Source of the DNA: CAVTHW01 sp963734625
GTDB taxonomy: Bacteria; Acidobacteriota; Terriglobia; Bryobacterales; Bryobacteraceae
Assembly: GCA_963734625.1 (NCBI GenBank)
Contig: CAVTHW010000002.1
Span: forward strand, 164,356 to 228,355
Direction of reading: 5' to 3'
DNA length: 64,000 nucleotides
In this document: piece by piece, positions 42,626 through 51,831 of the stretch
Numbering within the stretch: the stretch's first letter is position 1
How the letters are laid out: every line of letters begins with the position of its first letter
The notes under the pieces: model-generated
Seen by the model: the letters and a program-made list of their open reading frames with translations, nothing else
Told to the model about the DNA's origin: nothing
Databases searched by the model: none
Position numbers and translations under genes: made by a program

Positions 42626-44371
42626 CTACATGAGGCATGGCCGGTCCTCCGGCGGCGCGGGCGGGTCCAGTTCAGTGAGGCCGGTGGCCTTCAGCACTTC
42701 GGCGACATGCTGGTTACCGCGCGTCACGCACCGCTTGCGGCGCGTGCCGAGTTCTACTTCGACGCAGCGCATCATCTCCAGCGCCCGCCACGCAAACGGC
42801 GACGATAGCTGGCTGCCCGCCGCTCGCAAGGTTTTCTCCAGCGCCCGGTCCAGCAGCAGTGCCAACGCCGCTACGAACACGTGGGCCTCGACCCGCTCGT
42901 CGCGGCGGTGATACACCGGGCGCAGTTCCAGCAGATCCTTCAAGTGGGAGAAGCCGCGCTCGACTTCATTCAGTTGCTTGTAGGCCGTCACCGCCTCGAC
43001 GGCGGACAGGTTCGGCTCTTCGGTCTGGATGACGTATTTGCCTTCGAGCGCCTTCTCGCGCGCCAGATTCAACGGGTGCTCGAAGAACTCGAACTTGCCT
43101 TTGCGCAGATCCCAGGCGAAATACCGATGGCCGTGATTGCGGTGCAGTTTGGTGGCCGCCGCCGCGCCGATTTTGTCTGGCTCTTTCAGCTCACCCTTGT
43201 CCACCTGCGCCCGTAGCGCCTCCAGGTCTTTGCGTGCCCGCTGCATCGACAACTCGCGCATGCTCCGTTCGTACTCTTCTCGCTCGTCGCTGTGCACGAC
43301 GAAAACCCGCACCCCCGGCTCCTTGCCGGCGACCTCCACCACGCGCGTCCGTGGCGGCGCCGACTTCTCCGCCGCCGTGATCCCCATCGGGCATGGCTGC
43401 CAGTCGCTGCGCGTTTCGGCCAAGGCGATGTAGTCAGCCGTGTCTTTCCGGTTCCGTCTCTGCAGGCCCACCAGATAGCCTTGCCGCAACTGGCGCAACT
43501 GATCGACGTTGCCGATCGTCATCATCCCGCGGTCGCCGACGAAGACGACCCGGTTCAACTCAAAGCGCGCATTCAGATCCTGCACGACCTCCATCACCGT
43601 GGTCTGGTCCAACCGGTTGCCGGCAAAGACGTGATGGGCGACCGGCCAGCCATCCATCATCACCACGCCGATCACGATCTGGCGGTTGCGCGGCTTGCCG
43701 TCGCGGCTGTAGCCGAAGCGGCCCAACCCGGCCGGGCCGCCGCCTTCGAAGTAGGTCGAGGTGATGTCGTAGAACACCAGGTCGGGCTGGAGGCTGAACA
43801 GATCGCGCAACTCCAGGAAGATCTGTTTCTCGACACGTTTCTTTTGCGCCAGCAAATCGTCCAGCGTCTGATACCAGAGCTTCAACTGGTCGAAGCCGAC
43901 CTTCACGCGGCGCGACTGTTTCCAGACCGGCGTCCAGCGGCTGCCGGAAGAAGAGCAGACGTAGTAATCTTCCAGCCACTGTGCCAAGGCGTGCTCGCTG
44001 CCGGGGTGTGTGAGTCGGTTGGCCACCAGAGGAAACACGCGTTCCGACAGCGGCTGACCGTGCCGCAACTGGGGCCGGCCGGCATCCAGGATCGAGTGCA
44101 GGGACAGCTTCTCGAACAAGTGCCGGGCGACGAGAATGGGCCCCCAGGTGGAGGCGCGCGGAGCGCTGACGTCGTCGGCCGACACCCAGCGCGGCGAGGC
44201 GGCTTCGGCCTGGAGCAGGCGGACGAGAGCGTCCAGGTGGGGAGCCAAGAGATCCTTGCGGCCAAGATGGGCGACGATCCTCTGCTTGACCTTGTCGCCA
44301 TCGCGGAAAGACTCCACCAGGCGGAGGTACTCATGCCGGCCGTTGGGGGCCTTGACGGAGCGAAGAAACAC
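42626..44371 (-). CDS. IS1634-family DDE transposase
   Basis: 581-aa transposase of the IS1634 group of IS4-like elements. N-terminal 'KQRIVAHLGRKDLL' is typical. The catalytic residues lie in 'LVFYDITSTYFEG' (D), 'NRVVFVGDRGMMT' (D) and the C-terminal helix region 'YKQLNEVERGFSHLKDLLELRPVYHRRDERVEAHVFVA' (E). The gene is intact and is the only gene of the element. Confidence 0.93.
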   Translation of the reverse strand: MFLRSVKAPNGRHEYLRLVESFRDGDKVKQRIVAHLGRKDLLAPHLDALVRLLQAEAASPRWVSADDVSAPRASTWGPILVARHLFEKLSLHSILDAGRPQLRHGQPLSERVFPLVANRLTHPGSEHALAQWLEDYYVCSSSGSRWTPVWKQSRRVKVGFDQLKLWYQTLDDLLAQKKRVEKQIFLELRDLFSLQPDLVFYDITSTYFEGGGPAGLGRFGYSRDGKPRNRQIVIGVVMMDGWPVAHHVFAGNRLDQTTVMEVVQDLNARFELNRVVFVGDRGMMTIGNVDQLRQLRQGYLVGLQRRNRKDTADYIALAETRSDWQPCPMGITAAEKSAPPRTRVVEVAGKEPGVRVFVVHSDEREEYERSMRELSMQRARKDLEALRAQVDKGELKEPDKIGAAAATKLHRNHGHRYFAWDLRKGKFEFFEHPLNLAREKALEGKYVIQTEEPNLSAVEAVTAYKQLNEVERGFSHLKDLLELRPVYHRRDERVEAHVFVAALALLLDRALEKTLRAAGSQLSSPFAWRALEMMRCVEVELGTRRKRCVTRGNQHVAEVLKATGLTELDPPAPPEDRPCLM

Positions 44372-44527
44372 GAAAGCTAGCCTCTGACACTACATATACA
44401 TCACCAAAGGCAGATGATCAATAGGCAACTGTCAACCTACAGCAGAATGTTTGGCACTACACTTTTTTCGAAACGGGCAACCGCTCCCATATGATTCAAC
44501 AGCTTAGAAGGCCCTGCGGCCGAAATC

Positions 44528-44544
44528 ATGGCAAACATGCGCTA
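44528..44544. repeat. IS1634-type terminal inverted repeat, right
   Basis: ATGGCAAACATGCGCTA, the perfect reverse complement of 42559-42575. Confidence 0.85.
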
Positions 44545-44692
44545 GTCTAGCCTTTTATTGTCAGTGAGTTAAACACACGGGTTGAATGTTTCTTGGGTAA
44601 TGCCTCTGACGACTCCGACAACGGCGACACGATCAAAGAGGATGCGCAACGTGAGCGGACCGCGGCCAACAGCCAGCAGGATCTGCTTCAGG

Positions 44693-44790
44693 GGAGAGCG
44701 TATGGGAGCGCCTACGGCAAGTGATCAGGCTCCAGGCGTCCAACACTGGGGTCCAGCACCAAGGAGGCGATGCTCACCGAGCGCTAGGTC
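44693..44790. repeat. Copy of the 3' end of the efflux outer-membrane gene (57706-57790)
   Basis: About 90 bp beginning near CGCCTACGGCAAGTG matches the last codons (minus strand) and stop region of the outer-membrane efflux gene at 57711, with few mismatches (for example CACACTGAGG versus AACACTGGGG). The match ends abruptly where a resolvase fragment begins. It suggests that a related efflux gene was once here and was cut by recombination. Confidence 0.65.
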
Positions 44791-45000
44791 TGCTGCGGGC
44801 GCTCAGTTCCTGGGGTAATCCGTTTATGGCCACGAACCAAGGCTTCGATACGCGACAGGAGGTTCCGACCAGCCTCCTGCTCCTACCCTTCATGACGGCA
44901 GTGGCGGACTTCGAGCGGGAGATGATCCGCGAGCGCGTGACCCGATCCCGCAGTACCGGGCAGCTGCCAAGTTCGCGGGCTTTCCGGAGGCGGCACGGCT
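44791..45000 (+). pseudogene. Serine recombinase (resolvase) fragment
   Basis: Open frame with 'GLLRALSSWGNPFMATNQGFDTRQEVPTSLLLLPFMTAVADFEREMIRERV', which corresponds to the end of the catalytic domain and helix E of site-specific serine recombinases. The catalytic Ser end is absent, and the frame degrades after 'IRERVT'. A remnant only. Confidence 0.6.
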
Positions 45001-45175
45001 GTCGTGAGGGACCGGCGAACGGATGGAGCCGGAATCGCGCGGCGGGGCATCGTCGCACGGTCCGGCTCCAGGCCATCTGGGCTCAGCGGACGTATGTCGG
45101 ATCCAATTGCGCCCATGTTCCGGTTCAGTTGGAAATGGAGAAGGCGTTCCCCCATTAAGATAGCGGAGAGAACGC

Positions 45176-45436
45176 ATGAAGAAGCAACCCAAGCACTACA
45201 GCGCAGAAGAGAGAGTCGCCATCCTGAGGAGGCATCTTGTTGAGCAGGTGCCGGTTTCAGAGCTGTGCGACAAACAGGGACTCCAGCCGACGGTTTTCAA
45301 CCGCTGGCAGAAGGAGTTCTTCGAGAACGGGGCGGCTGCCTTTCAGCAGAAAGCGCGGCCCAACCACCCAGCCGAGCGGGAGCGGATCGCCTATTCGCCA
45401 GCACCCAAGGGCAGAAACGGCTTGGCTCGGTGCTGA
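45176..45436 (+). pseudogene. IS3/IS1222-type transposase orfA, truncated
   Basis: 86-aa frame: 'YSAEERVAILRRHLVEQVPVSELCDKQGLQPTVFNRWQKEFFENGAAAF' is the HTH_Tnp_1 domain of IS3-like orfA. The usual C-terminal zipper is lost after 'ERERIA'. No orfB or inverted repeats are seen. Preceded by AGAGAACGC, it may still be expressed, but as a fragment. Confidence 0.65.
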
Positions 45437-45519
45437 GCCGTCTATTCGAAGATTGACCGGTGGTCCTAGTTTGAGTACTCTTGTTTCCACGGCTGGAAGT
45501 TCATTGGAGGCCGGACGGC

Positions 45520-45810
45520 ATGAACGACTTCGCGGCGGATCGTCACTCGCCACTGGGACAATTCCCTGGTCAGCCGACGCCGAGGCTCTGCGACTGCGTG
45601 GTAGAAGCCCTGCGCACCCGATACTACAGCTCCCATACCGAAGAGGCCCACCTCCACTGGATTCGCCGCTTCCACTTGTTTCACAGCTGCACGCACCCGC
45701 GCGAAATGGCCGAGATGGACGTCAACCGTTTCCTGACGCACTTGGCAGTCTGCGCTGTGACAAATCCATCCAGAGTAAAACGAGGTAGATCCTATGTTCC
45801 CAATCGGTGA
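45520..45810 (+). pseudogene. Integron-type tyrosine integrase, N-terminal fragment
   Basis: The frame starting at ATG 45520 contains 'ALRTRYYSSHTEEAHLHWIRRFHLFHSCTHPREMAEMDVNRFLTHLAV', the SAM-like core-binding domain of IntI-type tyrosine recombinases. It ends before the catalytic domain; the sequence switches to the promoter and start of the rhomboid gene at about 45757. The RHRY catalytic residues are absent, so the protein cannot recombine DNA. Confidence 0.65.
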
Positions 45811-46444
45811 TGATAATACCTCTCGCAGAACCTTTCCGCTGGTCACATATGCCTTGATCGCTCTAAACGTCCTACTTTTCTTTGTAGAGCTGAGTGGTGG
45901 TGAAGCCTTCATTGGGGAGTGGGCTTTTGTCCCTAGCCGCTTCCTTGCCAATCCCTTCGGCGATCTTCTGACGCTCTTCACTTCCATGTTCATGCATGCC
46001 GGGTGGGTTCACCTGGGAGGCAACATGCTTTACTTATGGATCTTCGGTGACAATGTGGAAGACCGTTTCGGGCACATTAAGTTCACCATCTTCTACCTGC
46101 TCTGTGGGCTTGGCGCAACCTTTGCACAGTTGGCGTTCAGCCTCGGATCAAACGTGCCGAATTTGGGAGCATCGGGGGCGATTGCGGGTGTGCTCGGCGC
46201 TTACATTTTGCTGTTCCCACAGGCAAAGGTCAAAGTACTGCAGGGGCAACGAGTGATTCAAGTGCCCGCGCTGATAGTCATTGGGCTCTGGATCGTTCTT
46301 CAGTTTTTTAGCGGCATCGGTTCCATCGCCGACACAGCGCATACGGGTGGCGTCGCTTACATGGCGCACATCGGGGGATTCCTTTCCGGGTTTGTGTTGA
46401 CCTTCTTGTTTCGTGGGAGTCGCGGGGCGCAGGCCACGGGCTGA
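45794..46444 (+). CDS. Rhomboid-family intramembrane serine protease
   Basis: 216-aa membrane protease with six hydrophobic helices. 'SMFMHAGWVHLGGNMLYLWIFGDNVED' includes the conserved His-x-x-x-Asn, the catalytic Ser is in 'LGASGAIAGVLGAY', and the catalytic His in 'AYMAHIGGFLSGFV'. The insertion after TM4 ('QAKVKVLQGQRVIQVPALIVIGLW') is typical of this bacterial group. It is preceded by a weak GAGG site; the integrase fragment overlaps its start. It cleaves transmembrane substrates; targets are unknown. Confidence 0.92.
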   Translation: MFPIGDDNTSRRTFPLVTYALIALNVLLFFVELSGGEAFIGEWAFVPSRFLANPFGDLLTLFTSMFMHAGWVHLGGNMLYLWIFGDNVEDRFGHIKFTIFYLLCGLGATFAQLAFSLGSNVPNLGASGAIAGVLGAYILLFPQAKVKVLQGQRVIQVPALIVIGLWIVLQFFSGIGSIADTAHTGGVAYMAHIGGFLSGFVLTFLFRGSRGAQATG

Positions 46445-46639
46445 ACCGGGACAGATCTGGGAAGTTGGCCGGATTCGCAGCGGCAAAACGCCCCTGTTCC
46501 TGCGGATCAACCGTGCGTATAGTCGTCGACTATTAGCTGGTACGCCCGAACAAGGCCCCGGTTCGCGGTCGGATGAGAATCTCGGAAGCTATGTCTCGTT
46601 CGGCGAAGTACTCCCCGCAGACAGCCCAGTCCTCGTGGA

Positions 46640-46700
46640 TACTGACTCTTTGAGCTGGATAGCTTCCTAAAGCGCCCGTAGTCATCTATCGAGGCGCCGC
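46640..46700. repeat. Short dispersed box (AGC...GCGCCCGTAGTC), copy A
   Basis: GGATAGCTTCCTAAAGCGCC-CGTAGTCATC. Related boxes occur at 52310-52370 (GGATAGCTGCCGATAACGCC-CATAGTC) and 53440-53490 (CAGCTGACGAAGCGCC-CGTAGTCTTC). Copies A and C lie about 140-165 bp upstream of the TANAAT/GTGGCCAGG motif. Function unknown. Confidence 0.5.
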
Positions 46701-46806
46701 GACCGGATCCGGGACCCAATGCCGACCCAATGGGATCCATTTCGCCGACATGGCTGCAAACCTGTTGCTCGGAGAGAAACCGGACTCGCGCGCGGGCGGC
46801 TGGTTG

Positions 46807-46850
46807 TATAATCGACGGTGGCCAGGATGCCAGGAGGGAAATCCCGCGTT
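46807..46850 (+). promoter_or_regulatory. Promoter/leader motif (TATAAT...GTGGCCAGG), copy 2
   Basis: TATAAT at 46807-46812 followed by CGACGGTGGCCAGGATGCC. The spacing from TATAAT to GGCCAGG is the same as in copies at 12051 and 53571. It lies just upstream of the metallophosphoesterase start at 46854, so it is a good candidate promoter for that gene. Confidence 0.5.
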
Positions 46851-46853
46851 GCC

Positions 46854-48077
46854 ATGGATCGCCGAACTTTCTTAGCAATAGCAGCGGCCGCTGCCGCTCT
46901 CGCCGCAACCTCACTGGTTGCTCAGCCGCAAGCCCCGGCCTCGGGAGCCGAACTCCTGAAGGTTTTGACCGGTCCGTATCTTCAGAGCGGCTCCGAGACC
47001 ACTATTACAATCATGTGGATCACCAACCGAAACGCGACCGGCGCTGTCGAATTCGGCCCTCCCAGCGGCGAACTGAAAACCGCGGCCAACAGTCACGATG
47101 GCCTCATCGACAGCAACGAGCGCGTACATAGGGTGGTGCTCACCGATCTCAGCCCCGGCGCCGTCTACCGCTATCGCGTGGTGTCCCGCGACATTCTGAA
47201 TTTCGGGTCAAACAAGGTCGACTTCGGCGAAACCGTCGCCAGCGGCTTTCAGGAGTTCCGTACCTTCGATCGGCGCAAGCAGGATTTGTCCTTTCTGGTC
47301 TTCAACGACATCCACGACATTCCCGCGACCATCCGCGACCTTCTGAAGGTGAACGGTGATCGTCCCTACGATTTCGTGGTCCTGAACGGCGACACGGTGA
47401 GTGACTTCGACAAGGAGAGTCGCATCACCGCCATATTGGACGAGGCGGTGTCGAGCTTCGCCTCGCGAGTCCCGTTGTTCTGGACCAGGGGAAATCATGA
47501 GACGCGCGGCGGCTTCGCACGCCAGTTCCCAGCCTATGTCGCTTCGCCCAACGGGCGCTACTTTTACTCGTTCGACCACGGCCCGGTGCATTTCATCGTG
47601 CTGGACACCGGCGAAGACAAGACCGACAGTCACCCGGAATACAGCGGGCTGGCCGATTTTGAGCGTTATCGCCGCGAGGAAGCAGAATGGCTGCGAGCCG
47701 AGGTGAAGACGGCCGCGTTCCTGCGCGCGAGGTATCGGGTGGTGTTCGCTCACATGCCATTCCCGGCCGCACCGGCGCCACCCCGAGTCGGCGCCGCACC
47801 CAGTCCGTTCACGGGAATGGAGGATGACTTCCAGAACTTCGGAGCGACGCTGGACCAGGCCGGGATCGACATGATGATCTCGGGGCACTTGCATACTCCA
47901 GCCGTCAGCAATCCGGAGCCCGGTCGGCACGCATATCCCATCGTCCGCGGGGGCGGCCCTAAGGACAAGGGCCGGACTCTCATTCGAGTCGACGTGAAGG
48001 AGCGCACTCTGGAGGCCGCTATCCTCCGACCGGACGGAACCACCGTCGGGACGTGCAAGGTGGGCGCGAAACGCTGA
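46854..48077 (+). CDS. Tat-exported metallophosphoesterase (purple acid phosphatase-like)
   Basis: I choose ATG 46854, which gives a clean Tat leader (MDRRTFLAIAAAAAALAATSLVAQ). The next region is a fibronectin-like N-terminal domain ('VLTGPYLQSGSETTITIMWITN', 'HRVVLTDLSPGAVYRYRV'). The catalytic domain has all calcineurin-like metal motifs: 'VFNDIHD', 'VVLNGDTVSD', 'WTRGNHETR', 'VVFAHMPF' and 'ISGHLHTP'. 407 aa. It probably acts in the periplasm on phosphate esters. Confidence 0.9.
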   Translation: MDRRTFLAIAAAAAALAATSLVAQPQAPASGAELLKVLTGPYLQSGSETTITIMWITNRNATGAVEFGPPSGELKTAANSHDGLIDSNERVHRVVLTDLSPGAVYRYRVVSRDILNFGSNKVDFGETVASGFQEFRTFDRRKQDLSFLVFNDIHDIPATIRDLLKVNGDRPYDFVVLNGDTVSDFDKESRITAILDEAVSSFASRVPLFWTRGNHETRGGFARQFPAYVASPNGRYFYSFDHGPVHFIVLDTGEDKTDSHPEYSGLADFERYRREEAEWLRAEVKTAAFLRARYRVVFAHMPFPAAPAPPRVGAAPSPFTGMEDDFQNFGATLDQAGIDMMISGHLHTPAVSNPEPGRHAYPIVRGGGPKDKGRTLIRVDVKERTLEAAILRPDGTTVGTCKVGAKR

Positions 48078-48192
48078 CCTCCAGCCCCTCCTGCGCCTCA
48101 AGAGCGGCGCACGGGAAGGATGGCGGCCCGAGAGGAAGCGGGCTAAGGCCCGGGCGACGAAATCGACGTAGCCGCCGGAGCGGGGTTAGCCG

Positions 48193-50835
48193 CTACGAGT
48201 GCGCGGTCACCGGCGTGTGCTCGTGATACTGCCCGCGCTGGTGCAATTCGTTGTGCAGGTTCCTGTGTGCCGCTGTGAGCTTGAGGCGGAGCCGCTTGTA
48301 CACTTCGTCTTCCGCCCGCGTGCCCACCGTGTCCAGATAGGCGAGCACGCCCTCGATCTGGTCCAACATGGTCACGGCATCCAGCGTGGAGAAGAACGGT
48401 GAGTTCTCGATCCGTATCATCACGGGCGAGGAATGCGCGGCGATGATCTCGGGTTTGTCTGCATAGTGTCCCCGCACCATCAGAGCGATCCAGGAACTTC
48501 GGTTGAGGCGCATGGACCAATGGCCGGAGTCCCGGTCCGGCTTGACGGCGCGGCTTTCGCGCACCTCTCCGTTGACGACCAACTCGACCTTACTCATCGG
48601 CACGGTGACGCTGGCCACATCCCAGGCGACATCTAGTGTGCCTCCGCCGGATTTCATCTCCATCCTGCTTCCGGGCGCCCGCCCGTCCACACTGAACTCC
48701 ATCAGCGGCCCATAGGTGACGAATGTGTTGCCCGATCGCACGGCTTCCAGCCACCCGTCATAGGTGAATTCCCGACCATCCGGAATCCGCGCGTAAGTGC
48801 GCACCGTTCCGACGGCGGTAGTGGCCGCCATCTTGTCCGTCCCACCCACCGCGGCGATGAAGTGGCCGCAGTTGAGGTAACGGTAATAGTCCGAGAGTGA
48901 GTAGGGATCGATGCCGCCGTACAGACTCCCCCAGGAGGTCATCTCCACGGCATCGATCGCTCCACCGATCAGGCCCGCGGCGTTCTCGCCACGGGGGTTC
49001 GGGAAGTGCGGGAGAACAACCAGTCCGCCCTGGGCCTTGCACTGCTCCGCCCAGTCCATCAGCAGCACGCCGATCGGGTCGCCGAGGGCAGCCTCATCCG
49101 GGCCGCCGGCGCACATCGGCGCGATGATATTCCCCTTGTAGCCAAGCAACGAGATGTGACCCAGAACGTGCTGCCGGTTCTCCGTCCCGACGCGGACCAA
49201 CCACTCTCCATCGCCGCCGGCTTCCCTGGAGCCGAAAGTGGTCTTGCCGTCGAAGTCGCCGACATTGGTCATCAGCTCGCCCCACTGGCTGGCCAAAAGG
49301 TTGACGACGTTCACGCCCTCCGCGGAGCCTTCGAGTTGCGCTGTCGCGGGCGAAAGGAAGTGGACGTGCGTATCGGCCGTCACCCATCCCCGCTCGCGCC
49401 ACGGCAGCAGTTTTTCGATGTAAACATCGATGATCTGGGTGGAACGCTCGATGCGAATCGTCTTGCGAACCGGCTCGATCTCGAAGCCCTTGCTGGCCTC
49501 CAGATACACGTTGCCGACAGGCAGGTCGACGACCGTCTCTCCGGGCATATAAGTGCAGTAGTGGCGCCCCTGGTTCTGAAACTCGGGAGCATAATCCTCA
49601 AACCAGCCGCCGTTCGGCTGCCGGTGGCGGTCCACCGGAGGCAGGTACTCGCCGCTCTCCCCATGTATGTGTAATTTCACCGGGACCAGCTTACCCGAGG
49701 CCTTCTCGCGTGCCCGGATCTTCACACGCTGCGTTGCCGGCGTCACCGGGACCAGTGGTCCTTGGCCGGGTGCGGTGAGCAAGTCGGAAACCGGGATGCG
49801 GCCGCCGTCTGGGAGGTGGAACCGGGCATCGGGATGAGTGCAGTACTCGATCAGCACTTCTCGCGCTGAAACCTCAGGGACCTTGTTGTTGTATGTGCCA
49901 GCCCACCCGCCGTTGGGATAGATCCGCCGCGGCTCGGCGGAGATCACCTGGCCCATGTCGAGCTGGATCTGGCTCCAGTGCCCCTGCCCGTCCACCCGGC
50001 TGTCGAAGTTGACGCCTTCTGGCAGCCTCAAAATCGCCTTCCGCCGCGTCTGCCATCGAAGCGGTTCCGCCGACGCGCGCCCGGCCGAGACGGCCGAGAG
50101 AATCGTCGCCCCGGACTTAGAGGCGAATCGGAGCGTGACGATAACCTTTTCGGGATGAGGGTTCTCCCAGGCCCACAGCCAGTTGACCCAGTTTCCGCTA
50201 TCCGCCGTTACGACGCGTGTCTCCGCGTTTCCCCAGCCCAGGCCGCCGGCGTCCACGAGCATCGAGGGCTGTTCCCGGACCGTACGCACTGGGTGGGGCT
50301 TCCTGTGGGCCACAGCTTGAAAGCAGTTCTCCCCCCAGATGCGGCGGAATGTCCCAATGTGGTGCCGCCTGCGAATCTCGCTGCGGGCTTCGGTCCCGTC
50401 GGCGTAGACAATCGTGTAGTCGGCGACGTGCTCGCCGAGATTGCCCTCGCCGCGCATCGGCCGGATGAACCCGCGCGAGTCCCTCTCCAGCGGCTTGATG
50501 TCGGTTGTGTGGCAGAAAACGAGCCACTCGGCGTTCAGGTTCTGGACCCGCTCGGTCACCTGGCCGTCTTTCAAGAGAATGGGGCGGTCGATCCGGAACG
50601 GGATGCCCCACGCGATCGAGTCGCCTCTCGGCGCCTGCGGGATGGCCTTGGTCATCGTATCCGAGAGGCCGGCTCTTTCCAGCTCCTCGAAAGTCAAGGC
50701 GCCCTTGAGCGGAACTGGAGAGAAGTTCGAGTTGGATGGTCCATCTTGAAGCCACATTGGTTTGCTCGCTGCCGCGTTCAGGGCGGCCACAACCGCTGCG
50801 GAGGATTCCAGAAAATCTCGTCGCGAAGCTGTCAT
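48193..50835 (-). CDS. Tat-exported CehA/McbA-like metallohydrolase (PHP domain)
   Basis: 880-aa protein with a Tat leader (SRRDFLESSAAVVAAL). The N-terminal half (about 1-500) is mostly beta-rich and may bind substrate ('VDRHRQPNGGWFEDYAPEFQ'). The C-terminal half has the CehA/McbA PHP-type domain: 'GWVTADTHVHFLSPAT', 'GGLVVLPHFPNPRG', 'DAVEMTSWG', 'FIAAVGGTDKMAATTAVG'. A last region of about 60 residues is helical ('DEVYKRLRLKLTAAHRNLHNELHQRG'). Known members hydrolyse carbamates or esters; this substrate is unknown. It is convergent with the phosphatase upstream and divergent from the creatininase downstream. Confidence 0.85.
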   Translation of the reverse strand: MTASRRDFLESSAAVVAALNAAASKPMWLQDGPSNSNFSPVPLKGALTFEELERAGLSDTMTKAIPQAPRGDSIAWGIPFRIDRPILLKDGQVTERVQNLNAEWLVFCHTTDIKPLERDSRGFIRPMRGEGNLGEHVADYTIVYADGTEARSEIRRRHHIGTFRRIWGENCFQAVAHRKPHPVRTVREQPSMLVDAGGLGWGNAETRVVTADSGNWVNWLWAWENPHPEKVIVTLRFASKSGATILSAVSAGRASAEPLRWQTRRKAILRLPEGVNFDSRVDGQGHWSQIQLDMGQVISAEPRRIYPNGGWAGTYNNKVPEVSAREVLIEYCTHPDARFHLPDGGRIPVSDLLTAPGQGPLVPVTPATQRVKIRAREKASGKLVPVKLHIHGESGEYLPPVDRHRQPNGGWFEDYAPEFQNQGRHYCTYMPGETVVDLPVGNVYLEASKGFEIEPVRKTIRIERSTQIIDVYIEKLLPWRERGWVTADTHVHFLSPATAQLEGSAEGVNVVNLLASQWGELMTNVGDFDGKTTFGSREAGGDGEWLVRVGTENRQHVLGHISLLGYKGNIIAPMCAGGPDEAALGDPIGVLLMDWAEQCKAQGGLVVLPHFPNPRGENAAGLIGGAIDAVEMTSWGSLYGGIDPYSLSDYYRYLNCGHFIAAVGGTDKMAATTAVGTVRTYARIPDGREFTYDGWLEAVRSGNTFVTYGPLMEFSVDGRAPGSRMEMKSGGGTLDVAWDVASVTVPMSKVELVVNGEVRESRAVKPDRDSGHWSMRLNRSSWIALMVRGHYADKPEIIAAHSSPVMIRIENSPFFSTLDAVTMLDQIEGVLAYLDTVGTRAEDEVYKRLRLKLTAAHRNLHNELHQRGQYHEHTPVTAHS

Positions 50836-51009
50836 GACCTACCTCGCTTGGCGTCGGTTGAGCCAAGATTTCTGAACTGAACTCCTGGCCCGGCTCTATC
50901 ATACAGCGGAGCGACCGCCCGCAGGGGCTTCCCCCACGGTGAAGTTGTCGCGGGAAATGAGTACAATTCGCGTAGGGCGCTTGAGCGCCCGGCGAAAGGT
51001 AGAACCGAT

Positions 51010-51831
51010 ATGCGAGAGGTCAAGAACCATTCGCGGCGCGGCTTCATCCGTGCCGGAGTCTCCGGGGCTTCGCTCGCGGTATCCGGAGCGGGCGACGCAC
51101 AGGGTGAAAAGCAGAAGGTGCTCTACGTGGAGCTGTTGCCGCAGGAATTTCGCACGCGCCTGGCGGCACGCCCCATCGCCTACCTCCCGCTGGGGACGCT
51201 GGAGTGGCACGGCGAGCACCTCCCGCTGGGCTCCGATGCGATCCAGAGCGAAGGCCTGATGATCGAATGCGCACGCCGGTTTGGCGGCATCGTGATGCCT
51301 CCCATCCACCTGGGGCCGGATCGCACTCGCCCGATGGAGGACGGCCGGGTGCTGTATGGCATGGACTACGCCGCTTCCACCAAGCCTCCACGACAACTGG
51401 ACGGAAGCTGCTACTGGGTCCCGGCGGGGCTGCACGTGCTGCTCGTCGATGCCATCCTGGCGCAATTGAGGCGCGCCGGCTTCCGGGCCGTCTTCGGCGA
51501 CGGCCACGGTCCTTCGCGCACGTCCTGGGTGGAGAATCTTCCCGAGCGGGAGACCCGCTTCGGGCTGAAGCTGTTCGGGGTCACGAAGGAGATCTCCTCG
51601 CAATGGAGGAGCCAGGTGGACCACGCCGGACGCAACGAGACTTCGCTCGTGATGCACTACCGGCCCGGCCTTGTGGACCTCTCCCAGTTATCCAAGGACC
51701 GCGCCGACCAACCCGTCGGAGTCGGTGGCGAGGATCCCCGGGATGCGACCGTCGCCTACGGGCGGAAGTGCATGGAGGAATCCGTCGAGCTGGTCCGCCA
51801 ACTCTTCCAGAAGGCGGGCTTGGTCAACTAG
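51010..51831 (+). CDS. Tat-exported creatininase-family amidohydrolase
   Basis: 273-aa protein with a Tat leader (SRRGFIRAGVSGASLAVSG). The core has creatininase metal motifs: 'IAYLPLGTLEWHGEHLPLGSDAI' (Glu, His and Asp ligands), 'VFGDGHGPSR' and 'DHAGRNETSLVM' (Glu ligand). Family members open cyclic amides or act in cofactor synthesis. Exported forms are frequent in Solibacter-type genomes. It is divergently transcribed from the CehA-like gene with about 175 bp between starts. Confidence 0.88.
   Translation: MREVKNHSRRGFIRAGVSGASLAVSGAGDAQGEKQKVLYVELLPQEFRTRLAARPIAYLPLGTLEWHGEHLPLGSDAIQSEGLMIECARRFGGIVMPPIHLGPDRTRPMEDGRVLYGMDYAASTKPPRQLDGSCYWVPAGLHVLLVDAILAQLRRAGFRAVFGDGHGPSRTSWVENLPERETRFGLKLFGVTKEISSQWRSQVDHAGRNETSLVMHYRPGLVDLSQLSKDRADQPVGVGGEDPRDATVAYGRKCMEESVELVRQLFQKAGLVN

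Larger units (their letters stand above)
42559..44544. mobile_element. IS1634-type insertion sequence, complete
   Basis: One transposase gene is enclosed by perfect 17-bp terminal inverted repeats: TAGCGCATGTTTGCCAT at 42559-42575 and its reverse complement at 44528-44544. Total length is 1986 bp, normal for IS1634 elements. An obvious target duplication is not visible at the borders. With intact ends and an intact gene the element looks recently inserted and possibly active. Confidence 0.87.

Noticed and set aside
43292..44380. 362-codon plus-strand ORF over the IS1634 transposase
   Set aside because: Antisense shadow; the transposase frame has DDE motifs and lies between perfect terminal repeats.
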